NCBI GenBank assembly: GCA_002747175.1
Contig: PDTK01000030.1
Location: 1 to 64,000 of the forward strand
DNA: 64,000 bases
Source of the DNA: Deltaproteobacteria bacterium
GTDB taxonomy: Bacteria; Desulfobacterota; Desulfobacteria; Desulfobacterales; Desulfosarcinaceae
Direction: 5' to 3'
Part shown: piece by piece, positions 26,785 to 34,895 of the stretch
Position numbering within the stretch: position 1 is the stretch's first letter
Layout of the letters: every line of letters starts with the position of its first letter
Notes under the pieces: generated by a model
Database searches by the model: none
The model's input: the letters and a program-made list of their open reading frames with translations, nothing else
What the model was told of the DNA's origin: nothing
Program-made: the position numbers and the translations under genes

Positions 26785-27863
26785 TATACCGATCCTTTCC
26801 GCAATGTGTCAACGATGTTCGTTTTCGAGTTCGGTTCTGAGGTGTCGGCAATCGGTTCCAGGCGTTTTCTGGTATCCGGCCTGCTGACTCTGAAAAAATC
26901 GATAAAAAACTTCCAGAATCCGTAAGTGAAGAGTATTGCCGTGAGTGCGGCCAAGGTGGCCGAGTCGCTAAATCCAAGCCCGCTTTTCTTGCGGATCCAG
27001 CAGACCACCAGGCCAAGGCAAAGGGCCGCCGGCAGCGAGGATGGCCATATACCGAGCGCTCCTGTTGCCACGGCGGCCGGTAAAGCTATCGCCGCCATCA
27101 GGATGGCGATCGGCGCAAGGTGTATGATACGGAATAAGCCGTGTGTTATCACGTTGTATGCGGAACTACTGCCGTAGGAAAGCAACATCCGCTTGAAGCG
27201 CTTGGGCGTGTCTGCCCTGTGGTGCTTTACCGCCGCCTGCGGTGTGAAAAGTACGGTGTAGCCCGCATCCTTGAGACGCTTGTCGAGATCTACGTCCTCA
27301 CCGGGGAACATGGAGGGGCGGAACCCCCCTGCCGCCATGTAGAGGTTCCTGCTATAGCAGGAGTTGCAAGAGGCATTGTGCGAAACGTGGCTGATGTGTT
27401 TGTTGGGCTTAACGTAGTCTGCGACGATGCCGATGGCGCACAGGAGGGCATCAACCTTCCTGGCGTAGGCGTTGTCGTCGGGATGTCCGCGCTGGACGCC
27501 GCCCACGGTGGCCAAGCGGCCCGTCTTATCTGCCTCGAAAATCTCCACGAGCCTCTCAAGCCAGTCGGGGTCGGGCTCACAGTCTGAATCGGTAAAGGCC
27601 ACCAGTTTGCCATGGGCCTCAAGTGCGCCAAAATTCCTGGCTGCCGAAGGGCCTTGGTTGGTCTGGTGCAGGTATTTGACCGTGTCGTATTCCTTGACGA
27701 TCGAGGCGGTGCCGTCGGTCGAGCCGTCGTCGACGACAATTATTTCCGTAAGCTCGTTCGGGTAAGTCTGGGCCAGCAACGCCTCTATGGCGGCGCGGAT
27801 GTATCGCTCGTCGTTGTAAACCGGGATTACCACCGAGATGGTGGGGCGCTTGGTGCCGCACAT
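26781..27863 (-). CDS. GT2 glycosyltransferase with C-terminal membrane helices
   Basis: About 360 aa. TISVVIPVYNDERYIRAAIE, EIIVVDDGSTDGTASIV, AFTDSDCEPDPDWLERL (DxD) and MFPGEDVDLDKRLKDAGY (acidic plus basic motif) define a family 2 enzyme. Two to three membrane helices follow (about 225-270 and 295-315). An open frame extends to 28082 inside the upstream gene, but its first 73 residues are basic and low-complexity, and ATG 27863 lies five bases beyond the upstream stop and begins MCGTKRPTISVV, so that start is used. It likely adds a sugar at the inner membrane. Confidence 0.9.
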   Translation of the reverse strand: MCGTKRPTISVVIPVYNDERYIRAAIEALLAQTYPNELTEIIVVDDGSTDGTASIVKEYDTVKYLHQTNQGPSAARNFGALEAHGKLVAFTDSDCEPDPDWLERLVEIFEADKTGRLATVGGVQRGHPDDNAYARKVDALLCAIGIVADYVKPNKHISHVSHNASCNSCYSRNLYMAAGGFRPSMFPGEDVDLDKRLKDAGYTVLFTPQAAVKHHRADTPKRFKRMLLSYGSSSAYNVITHGLFRIIHLAPIAILMAAIALPAAVATGALGIWPSSLPAALCLGLVVCWIRKKSGLGFSDSATLAALTAILFTYGFWKFFIDFFRVSRPDTRKRLEPIADTSEPNSKTNIVDTLRKGSVY

Positions 27864-27868
27864 CGTGG

Positions 27869-29320
27869 TCAGCCTCTTCCTGTGAGGTAGTTGAGGAAGT
27901 TCCTGCCGCCCCGAAGCTTCCTGTAGAGATCCTGCTTTGATCGGGTCTCCAGCAGGAACTTGATCAGAAAGCCCGGACGCAGGTAGAATTGCCGCAGCCC
28001 CTTGTTGACGTGGTCCTCGACCTCTTTTTTGGTCAGCCCCGGATAATCGACAACGGCCGATTGTTCGCCGTCGTTTAGCCACTCGTCCCAGCGTTTGGCC
28101 CTGAGCAGTCCTTCCTCTCTGGCATTTTCAAAATAAACCGTTCCGGGGAAAGGCACGGCACCGCTAAATTGTACGGTATCCAACGGGTGGTCGAGTGAGA
28201 AGTCCAGGGTCTCCTGCATCGTTTGGCGGGTTTCACCGGGAAGGCCCAGGACAAAACATCCGTGTATTGCCAACCCGGCCTTTTTGGCTGCAACGATGAA
28301 ACGGCACATTTTCTCCAGCTTGATCCCTTTGCGCATTTTGTCGAGCATTTTCTGGGAGCCCGATTCAAAACCTACCAGTAGCAACCGGCAACCCGCTTTT
28401 TTCATATGCCGAAAAAGCTCTTCATCAACTACGTCGGCGCGTGAGTTGACCGACCAGTTGCACTTGATGCCAGATTTGATCAGCAGGTCGCAGAAGGCGT
28501 GAGCCCGCTTCTTGTTGACGGTGAACGTGTCGTCTTCAAAAAAAAACTCACCCTCAATGGCCTTCGGCCATTTTTCCAGAACCCATTTGATCTCGGCAAC
28601 AATGTTCTCGGGTGAACGCAAGCGATAGCGGTTGCCGTGCATGGTCTGAGGCCAGAGGCAGAAGTTGCACTTGAAAGGACACCCGCGCCCACCGATCACG
28701 TCGATATACGGATAGTATTTGCTGCCGTCGAAGTAGTCCCACAGATCTAGATGTCCCCAGGCAGGAAAAGGCAGCTCGTCGAGATCTTCTATCAGAAGCC
28801 TGTCGGGATTTCTGATGATCGCTTCACCGTCGAGCCAGGTCAGGCCCATTACATCCCCTGGCTCTACGCCAGACAGCACACACTTCGCGTAGTCGCGGAC
28901 GGTGTACTCATACTCCCCGCGTGCCACGGCGTCCACCTTGCCCCCAGCCTCTCGCAGGGTCTGCCCGTCGCAGACGGTTACATGAGGTCCGACCATAATG
29001 ATCTTTACACCGGGGGACGCCTCCTTGCATATTTGTGCGCACTCAATATCCGAGTATATAGAGGGCGTGGTGGAGTCGAGAACGACCAGGGTGGGCGCCT
29101 TTTCGCGCACAAGTACCCTAAGCTTGTCTTTGCCCCAGTCTTTGGCCGGAAAATCGTATAGCTCAACATCAACACCTTCTTTTTCAAGAACCGCAGTGGT
29201 GTAAGCCAGCCAGTCAGGCGCTCTGAGCGCACGTCCCCTGGTTCGGGCAGCCCATCTTTGAGTGCGGCAGAAGTCTTTTACAAATGGTTCATTAATGACA
29301 AGAACCTTTTTAGTCTTCAT
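27869..29320 (-). CDS. B12-binding-type radical SAM protein
   Basis: 483 aa. The N-terminal 150 residues have the cobalamin-binding-domain fold (LVVLDSTTPSIYSDIECA, IIMVGPHVTV). The radical SAM core follows with GRGCPFKCNFC (C214, C218, C221) and EGEFFFEDDTFTVNKKRA. The C-terminal part has the HpnJ/BchE-like pattern GCFVLGLPGETRQTMQETL. A DxHxxG cobalamin motif is not clearly present, so base-off B12 binding is uncertain. Such enzymes methylate or oxidise unactivated carbons. It lies in the glycosyltransferase run, and the cobalamin genes at 41-46 kb may supply cofactor, though that link is only inference. Confidence 0.85.
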   Translation of the reverse strand: MKTKKVLVINEPFVKDFCRTQRWAARTRGRALRAPDWLAYTTAVLEKEGVDVELYDFPAKDWGKDKLRVLVREKAPTLVVLDSTTPSIYSDIECAQICKEASPGVKIIMVGPHVTVCDGQTLREAGGKVDAVARGEYEYTVRDYAKCVLSGVEPGDVMGLTWLDGEAIIRNPDRLLIEDLDELPFPAWGHLDLWDYFDGSKYYPYIDVIGGRGCPFKCNFCLWPQTMHGNRYRLRSPENIVAEIKWVLEKWPKAIEGEFFFEDDTFTVNKKRAHAFCDLLIKSGIKCNWSVNSRADVVDEELFRHMKKAGCRLLLVGFESGSQKMLDKMRKGIKLEKMCRFIVAAKKAGLAIHGCFVLGLPGETRQTMQETLDFSLDHPLDTVQFSGAVPFPGTVYFENAREEGLLRAKRWDEWLNDGEQSAVVDYPGLTKKEVEDHVNKGLRQFYLRPGFLIKFLLETRSKQDLYRKLRGGRNFLNYLTGRG

Positions 29321-29443
29321 GAAAATCTCTTTATTGTTAGGCGTAAGCCTCTAAACTTAAATGGGAAAAATGGCTGTTCATTAAAAAAAACGCACAATCG
29401 CACCGCTTTCTGATCTTTATACGCGCGGGCGGCAAATTGTTTT

Positions 29444-31198
29444 TCAGCCGTCTATTATTTTCTTCTGACGCCTTATGAAGTGCAGTGGATCGGTGATGGT
29501 TGGACCGTCGTAGGGATCGGCTTCATTCGTGCCGAACTTTCGCCGGTATTGGTTGGTGAATCCGTCGCAGATGGGGTCGAGCGAGCAGATTGCACACTTG
29601 TCCCCCTTTTTGTAGCTCATGTACCTGGTCTTGTCGGCGTAAAACTGGTGAAGTTGTTCTTTAGATTCTGCTAATCGTCTTATATAGTCAGGCATTTTGC
29701 TTGACGGATTGTCAACGTCTTCGGAGAACCAACTGCAAAAATCCCATTCATGGCTATCATAACTGAGCTGCTGATAGTTATAGCACTTTTCCTCATGGCC
29801 TTTTATCTGACAAAAAGGCATGTATCTTACATTGGTTTCAACACCATGACTGTCACAATACGCGAGAGCCTTCAACAAGTGCCGGGCAAGGTCTGAATGT
29901 TTCCCCTGAAAGTCAATGGCCGCCTTTTCCTCCCATTCGTAAAACGGATTGTAGGATATAAAATTAATCGCCAGTGCCCCATTTTCAACTGCAAGGCGCG
30001 CCACTTCATATAGTTGATTGCAGTTTTTGTTGGTGATCGTGCAATTGGCCCGCCACCTGGTGCCTGTTTTGTTTAACAATCCAATGGCTGTAGACAGTTT
30101 TGCCCACCCGGAATTGTTGCATGTCATTTCATTGTACGTATCACCTATAGCATGGACTGATATGAGAAAATCATGCGTTCCCGCGTCCAACAGCTTATTT
30201 AAATTTGTGAGAGAAGCAAGCGCTATGCCATTTGTAATGATAGACGGCCGCAAGCCGATACTGTCGCAATACGAAACAAGGTTTTTTATCTCAGGAAAAA
30301 TTGTCGGCTCACCACCTGTAATGTCTACACAATCATTGTTGTATTTGTTTTTGTATATAGTGGCGTCACGTTTGCATTCATCCAATGACTTCCATTTGCT
30401 GTCGCCGTTGAATGCGTAGTAACAGAATATGCATTTGATGTTGCAACGAAACCCCACGTAGAGAACGGCCCGGCGTGTGAGATCCCTTAGGGTTGTTTTC
30501 GGCTCCCTCGCGCATGGGTACCCGTTCGATCTTGTGCAAGATACGGGTGTGGTCTCGTTCACCTGGTCGTCTGGGGGTTCGGGCGCTGGTGTGGGTCGGA
30601 CGACCTCTTCCCTATTAAGGAAATCACTGGTGGCAGGGAAAAATTCCACGAATGACGGCAATCGTAGTGGGCCATTCCGGCCGAATTGTGCAAAACTACC
30701 GAAGTTGAGTACCAAGCGGTTTTCTTCGTAAGACCCGGGTATGAGTTTTTTGGTGAGAGCTGAAAATTCTTCACCGTCTTTGTTTCCAAGCCACTGGCTT
30801 CGGTCATGGATACGCGCCATCTCACGCAGTCGCTGCGTGCTCGCCAGGATCATTTGTCCGGACCCGCTGCCGCTGACGAAATGGACCGCGTCAAGACCTT
30901 TGGAGAACGCAAGATATAGCGCTTTTGCGATCAGGTCGACGGATGGTGTGGCAGGGTGTTCGAGCAGGCACAAATAGTCGAGGTAGATGCGTTGGTCCTC
31001 AAAGAATGCAGCCGTTAGCAACTTGGTGAGCGACTTCTCTCTATCGGGTTCATATTTCCAGAAGAGCACGCTGTTGGGGTGAAATGTTCTGACGAGTCCG
31101 GTTCCGAGGTCTGAAAGTGAACGCAGCCGCAATGCATCGGGTGTTTGTGACAGGCAAAGCGCCAGGGCAACTTTGGTATCTTTGAAACTCATTTTCAC
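29444..31198 (-). CDS. Radical SAM protein with large novel N-terminal domain
   Basis: 584 aa. The first 200 residues are not recognised (it begins with LALCLSQTPDALRLRSLSD). A proline-rich linker follows (RPTPAPEPPDDQ about 201-212). The radical SAM core has RCNIKCIFCYY (C252, C256, C259), DCVDITGGEPTIFPEI and IITNGIAL. The C-terminus carries auxiliary-cluster cysteines (EKCYNYQ, WDFCSW, DKCAICSLDPICDGF). It overlaps the upstream glycosyltransferase gene by 4 nt. The start at 31198 is used. The substrate is unknown, and a carbohydrate is suggested by context. Confidence 0.85.
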   Translation of the reverse strand: MKMSFKDTKVALALCLSQTPDALRLRSLSDLGTGLVRTFHPNSVLFWKYEPDREKSLTKLLTAAFFEDQRIYLDYLCLLEHPATPSVDLIAKALYLAFSKGLDAVHFVSGSGSGQMILASTQRLREMARIHDRSQWLGNKDGEEFSALTKKLIPGSYEENRLVLNFGSFAQFGRNGPLRLPSFVEFFPATSDFLNREEVVRPTPAPEPPDDQVNETTPVSCTRSNGYPCAREPKTTLRDLTRRAVLYVGFRCNIKCIFCYYAFNGDSKWKSLDECKRDATIYKNKYNNDCVDITGGEPTIFPEIKNLVSYCDSIGLRPSIITNGIALASLTNLNKLLDAGTHDFLISVHAIGDTYNEMTCNNSGWAKLSTAIGLLNKTGTRWRANCTITNKNCNQLYEVARLAVENGALAINFISYNPFYEWEEKAAIDFQGKHSDLARHLLKALAYCDSHGVETNVRYMPFCQIKGHEEKCYNYQQLSYDSHEWDFCSWFSEDVDNPSSKMPDYIRRLAESKEQLHQFYADKTRYMSYKKGDKCAICSLDPICDGFTNQYRRKFGTNEADPYDGPTITDPLHFIRRQKKIIDG

Positions 31199-32139
31199 AA
31201 TTCGCCTTTGAGCTTATTGAGTAGGACTTTCGCCTGATTGTGCTCGGGGTAGAGCTCAAGACACTTTTCGAGGTGCTGCGTGCCTCCTTTCAAGCGAAAA
31301 AGATGATAGTGGGCGCTGCCCGCGAGCCAATTTATGGGGCATTCGGCAGCCAATGACGTCAGTGCTTCTATGGCATTACCGGTAGACCGGTTGATCTGGA
31401 GAGTCGCCTTAGCGTAACGATGTTCCCAGTTGGTCTCCGACGCCATGGTGGCAAAAGGCTTCAACGCTTCTCTCTCAAAGAGGCCGGAAGCCGCAAAGTC
31501 GTTCCATTTTCGCATCAGGTATGTGGCGTCCTTGGCGAAAGCCTCCCGTACGTCAATTACTTCGGAGGCATAATTGCCTTGGATGTGAATAATCACCACA
31601 TCCGGAAGGCAGACAACGCTGGAGCCCTGCCGCCAGGCCTGAAGGCAAATGTCGGTGTCGTGGTGGTACTTTTCGAAACCGGTGTCGAAGCCGTAGCGTA
31701 AGGGTTCCATGATCAGCATCAATGCACTGCTCAGGGCGGGAACGTAGGGTGTGGAGCAGTCAGGCGGGAGCTCTCGCAGCATGCGGGTCGTCCCGTCGCG
31801 ATAAATCATGGCGCCGACATGGTTGACCTCTCCGGACTCGAACGTATGGACGCAGCCCACGATCGCTGCGTTGTAGCGTCTTGCCCCCTCAAGCATGATT
31901 GAAAGCCAGTCGGGTTCATCTACATAAACATCGTCGTCGATGAAAACGATTGGCCGGGAACCGGCGTAAGCCAGCAGGTTTTTCATGGTTTGCGGATGAC
32001 TGAAGTCACTGTCTGCGCAGTTGTCGCATACAAGCAATTCGGCGAGTGAGAGATCGGTCGCCTTGAGTCGTTCAATACAATTGGCGGCAACCTTGCGCGA
32101 AAGGTCGGGGGTGCATACGGCTACGACGACTTCTTTCAT
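31195..32139 (-). CDS. GT-A family glycosyltransferase, TPR-like tail
   Basis: 314 aa GT2-like protein. VAVCTPDLSRKVAANC opens a nucleotide-binding half, PIVFIDDDVYVDEPDWL holds the DDD metal motif, and GFDTGFEKYHHDTDICLQ is the acceptor-side acidic motif. Residues about 255-314 look TPR-like (HYHLFRLKGGTQHLEKCLEL). No membrane helix. Translationally coupled to the downstream radical SAM gene (overlap ATGA-type). The sugar is unknown. Confidence 0.82.
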   Translation of the reverse strand: MKEVVVAVCTPDLSRKVAANCIERLKATDLSLAELLVCDNCADSDFSHPQTMKNLLAYAGSRPIVFIDDDVYVDEPDWLSIMLEGARRYNAAIVGCVHTFESGEVNHVGAMIYRDGTTRMLRELPPDCSTPYVPALSSALMLIMEPLRYGFDTGFEKYHHDTDICLQAWRQGSSVVCLPDVVIIHIQGNYASEVIDVREAFAKDATYLMRKWNDFAASGLFEREALKPFATMASETNWEHRYAKATLQINRSTGNAIEALTSLAAECPINWLAGSAHYHLFRLKGGTQHLEKCLELYPEHNQAKVLLNKLKGEL

Positions 32140-32229
32140 TGTCAGACTCTGTCAATGCGCCAAAGATCGGAGCATCTTCAATTTTTAAAATAGAAGATGC
32201 CGTCTTCGGGTTTTATAGATGGTCTCAGA

Positions 32230-32508
32230 TCAATCACAGAACCCGTCAGGATTGGATGAAGACCAGTGCCAGGCATCATCTACGCCGTGCTGTTTGAAAA
32301 TGTTGACCAACTCGAGGACATCCCGAATATTTACCTTGACGAAGGAAAAACCATCAAATTGCCGCATCACCTCGGTTGCGCCACGGTTCCCCCGGCTGTC
32401 GTTATCCATCCCGACCATGCGATAACCGGCTTCCAGCAACTGAAGGCATGCATGGGAGCCGATATAGCCGGCACTGCCGGTTACCATCACGGTTTTGGCA
32501 TCGTTCAT
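32230..32508 (-). pseudogene. Truncated UDP-glucose 4-epimerase (galE) fragment
   Basis: The 92-codon frame opens with VMVTGSAGYIGSHACLQLLE and continues as a GalE N-terminus (VGMDNDSRGNRGA, VNIRDVLELVNIF). After GVDDA it changes to unrelated sequence and stops, so about 240 residues including the catalytic YxxxK are missing. The frame is likely broken by a deletion. It sits between pseI and the glycosyltransferase gene and is probably non-functional. Confidence 0.75.
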
Positions 32509-32616
32509 GAAAGGTCCTTTGCCACTATTTTCGAAATTATACTCAATTGAGGAAACCCTCCAATTCCGTAACGGCATCAATCCAGCAATGAAGAAAAAGC
32601 CAATACGTTGTGAAGC

Positions 32617-33678
32617 CTAACCGACAAAGCACCACGCCAAAGGGGTTCCCCTTTTAATCGGCTGATTCGCTTTTTTGCCGATGATCCGATCCATATATTC
32701 GGGGGCCAGCCCCTGCCCCGGCCTAATGGACCGCACATTGTCGGCGGTTAAACGCTCTCCTTGGGCAACATCGGCCACGACATACAAGGATCGACGGAAC
32801 TTGAGGCTTTCTGCTTCGGACGGATTGGGACCGTATGTCGCCTTGCCGAGGGCCATTTCAACCGTCCTGATACTTTCAACCATGGCCTTGAATTCCGCGG
32901 GTTCAGCCGAAAAGCCGCTGTCCGCGCTATTGTTCCGCCGGGACAACGTAAAATGCTTTTCGATCATCATGGCTCCCAATGCCACGGCGGCAATGGCACA
33001 CGTATGGCCCAGGGAATGGTCAGACAACCCGCAAGGGTATCCAAAATGATCCGCCATATGCGTCAGGGTTTTGAGGTTCATGTTGTTTGCACCCGCCGGA
33101 TAGGAGCTGGTGCACTTGAGCAGGACAATTTGATCGGCACCGGACCCATTTGCCACCCTGACGGCTTTCTCGATCTCCTCCATGGTGGCCATACCGGTGG
33201 ACAGAAAAAGGGGTTTTCCGGTTTTCGCAACCTGTTGGATAAGGGGCAGATCGATCAATTCAAACGAGGCGATTTTGTATGCGGGTACGCCCATTGTTTC
33301 AAGAAATTCCACGGATGAACGATCGAAAGCGGTCGAGAAAAAGTCGATATCGATCTTTTCAGCCACTTCTTTCAGTCTGGGCTGCCACTCCCAGGGCATG
33401 TAGGCCGTTTGGTAGAGTTCGTAAAGAGATTTGTTTTCCCACAGCGATCCCTCACCGTGACAAAAATGCTCCGATTTGCAGTCAATGGTCATGGTGTCCG
33501 GCGTATAGGTCTGCAGCTTAACCGCATCGGCGCCAGCCTCCTTGGCCGCATGGATCAATTGCGCGGCTTCGTTATAATCCTGTCGGTGATTGGCGGAGAT
33601 CTCGGCGACGATATAAACGGGATGACCGGGCCCTATGGGTCGATGACCGATTTGTATGGTTTGAAGTTCTTTGTGCAT
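32617..33678 (-). CDS. pseI: Pseudaminic acid synthase
   Basis: 353 aa NeuB/SpsE-family enzyme that condenses phosphoenolpyruvate with a 2,4-diacylamino-hexose to give a pseudaminic-type nonulosonic acid. The N-terminal TIM-barrel signature is VYIVAEISANHRQDYNEAA, then ADAVKLQTYTPDTMTID, FFSTAFDRSSVEF and KPLFLSTGMATMEEIE. The C-terminal SAF/antifreeze-like part has RSLYVVADVAQGERL and VRSIRPGQGLAPEY. The sequence is closest in feel to PseI rather than NeuB or LegI (CKSEHFCHGEGSLWENKS). The product depends on what PseB/PseC/PseG-like enzymes supply. Cytoplasmic. Confidence 0.92.
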   Translation of the reverse strand: MHKELQTIQIGHRPIGPGHPVYIVAEISANHRQDYNEAAQLIHAAKEAGADAVKLQTYTPDTMTIDCKSEHFCHGEGSLWENKSLYELYQTAYMPWEWQPRLKEVAEKIDIDFFSTAFDRSSVEFLETMGVPAYKIASFELIDLPLIQQVAKTGKPLFLSTGMATMEEIEKAVRVANGSGADQIVLLKCTSSYPAGANNMNLKTLTHMADHFGYPCGLSDHSLGHTCAIAAVALGAMMIEKHFTLSRRNNSADSGFSAEPAEFKAMVESIRTVEMALGKATYGPNPSEAESLKFRRSLYVVADVAQGERLTADNVRSIRPGQGLAPEYMDRIIGKKANQPIKRGTPLAWCFVG

Positions 33679-33763
33679 GCTGCAACCTCAGGTGTGAGTA
33701 CAATGCTGTATTCTAAGGCGGGAAACCCGCAACCCTTAGCACTTAGTACTCAGCACTTAAAAG

Positions 33764-33813
33764 GCAAGGGGATCGCAGTAAAGTGTTGCGGCTTCACCCC
33801 TGGCGCCCTGGCA
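33764..33813 (-). repeat. Family A repeat, partial copy 1
   Basis: About 50 bp matching the core of family A in reverse (GATCGCAGTAAAGTG, GGCTTCACCCCTGG), as at 46669, 58945 and 63805. The left flanking arm is replaced by another short repeat (AGCACTTAGTACTCAGCACTT near 33738). The core supplies the last codons and TGA stop of the ATP-grasp gene. Confidence 0.75.
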
Positions 33814-34786
33814 CCGCAATGATTTTATCCGCAGCATACCGAACCTGACGCAAGTCCCCGGGACTCTCCACAAAGGCCACGTCGCCAAGGTCATCACCCA
33901 GACCCTCCCGGAAAAACCAATAAAAACTGTCCAGGCCGGCGGCAATGCTCAACGTCGACGCCCCACCGAAGCGGCTGTTGCATTCCATGAGATGAATGCT
34001 CCCCGAAAAATCCTCAATGGCCTGGAAAACCATATGCCCGGTCAGCGAGAGATGGCCGGCGGCAGCCAGGCAGGTATCGGCGATGTTTTTATGTTCGACC
34101 GTCGTGGTCACCTGGGATTCGCCCTGTTTGACGACATCCCGCGTCCTGACAATGCACCCTTTGGGCTTCCGGGCTCGATTGATGTACACATCGATGCTGT
34201 ATTCAAGGCCGTCGATATAAGGCTGAAAAATCGGTGTCTCAAAGCGGTTGGCGGCCTGCCGTGCCGCGTCTGCGCTCAAGTCGATGCACACATTTTTCGA
34301 ACCGGCACCATATCGCTCTTTGACCACCCACCGTTTTCCTGAAGCGCAATCGGGTTCGCCCTTTACCGGAATAAGGTTCACGCCGGGCTTGTCTTTGAGT
34401 GCCTCGTAAAACGACCACTTATCGATACATGATCGTACGCTGTGCAACGATGCAATCATCACCGATATACCGGCTGCGTCAAAAAGCGACTTGTTTCCGG
34501 CAAAAAATTCCAACTCGCCGTCCCGCGTGGGTATGATTGCGCAAATCCGTTTATCACGGCAGAAACCAACCACATCTTCAGCAGAAAGCTCGTTCGCGGG
34601 AGGCATCTTCCAAAAGCCATCCACAAAATAGCGACCGATGCATTTACCGTCGATGTCTCCGCCAATCAAATGTGCCTCCGGATCAATGCGTTCCAGCGCG
34701 TTGCGAACCGCACGGATCAAAGGGATTTTTTTGGACAGGCTGGTGATCAGGACGTTTAAAGCTATTGGCTTGTCCTTTATAGGCAT
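33794..34786 (-). CDS. ATP-grasp family ligase
   Basis: About 330 aa ATP-grasp protein of the carbamoyl-phosphate-synthase-like / PylC-like group. These form amide or acyl-phosphate bonds using ATP and Mg. Visible motifs are KRWVVKERYGAGSKNV (about residues 140-155; ATP-binding lysine and glycine loop), ISVMIASLHSVRSCIDKWSF and, late, HLMECNSRFGGASTLSIAAG (metal-binding E/N). The alternate upstream TTG at 34822 gives 12 more residues. ATG 34786 is preferred. The last codons and stop come from repeat A1. It sits inside the pse cluster, where a PseH acetyltransferase would be expected but none is present. Ligation of an acyl or aminoacyl group to the sugar amine is a hypothesis. Confidence 0.8.
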   Translation of the reverse strand: MPIKDKPIALNVLITSLSKKIPLIRAVRNALERIDPEAHLIGGDIDGKCIGRYFVDGFWKMPPANELSAEDVVGFCRDKRICAIIPTRDGELEFFAGNKSLFDAAGISVMIASLHSVRSCIDKWSFYEALKDKPGVNLIPVKGEPDCASGKRWVVKERYGAGSKNVCIDLSADAARQAANRFETPIFQPYIDGLEYSIDVYINRARKPKGCIVRTRDVVKQGESQVTTTVEHKNIADTCLAAAGHLSLTGHMVFQAIEDFSGSIHLMECNSRFGGASTLSIAAGLDSFYWFFREGLGDDLGDVAFVESPGDLRQVRYAADKIIAVPGRQG

Positions 34787-34895
34787 ATAGGCTCGCTCAT
34801 TTCCAATCGGACCAATGCGCAAGCCAAGGCCGGCGCAAAACGCACAAGATCCTCATGAATCCTTCGAATATGGCGTTCGGGAACAGCGCTTTTGC

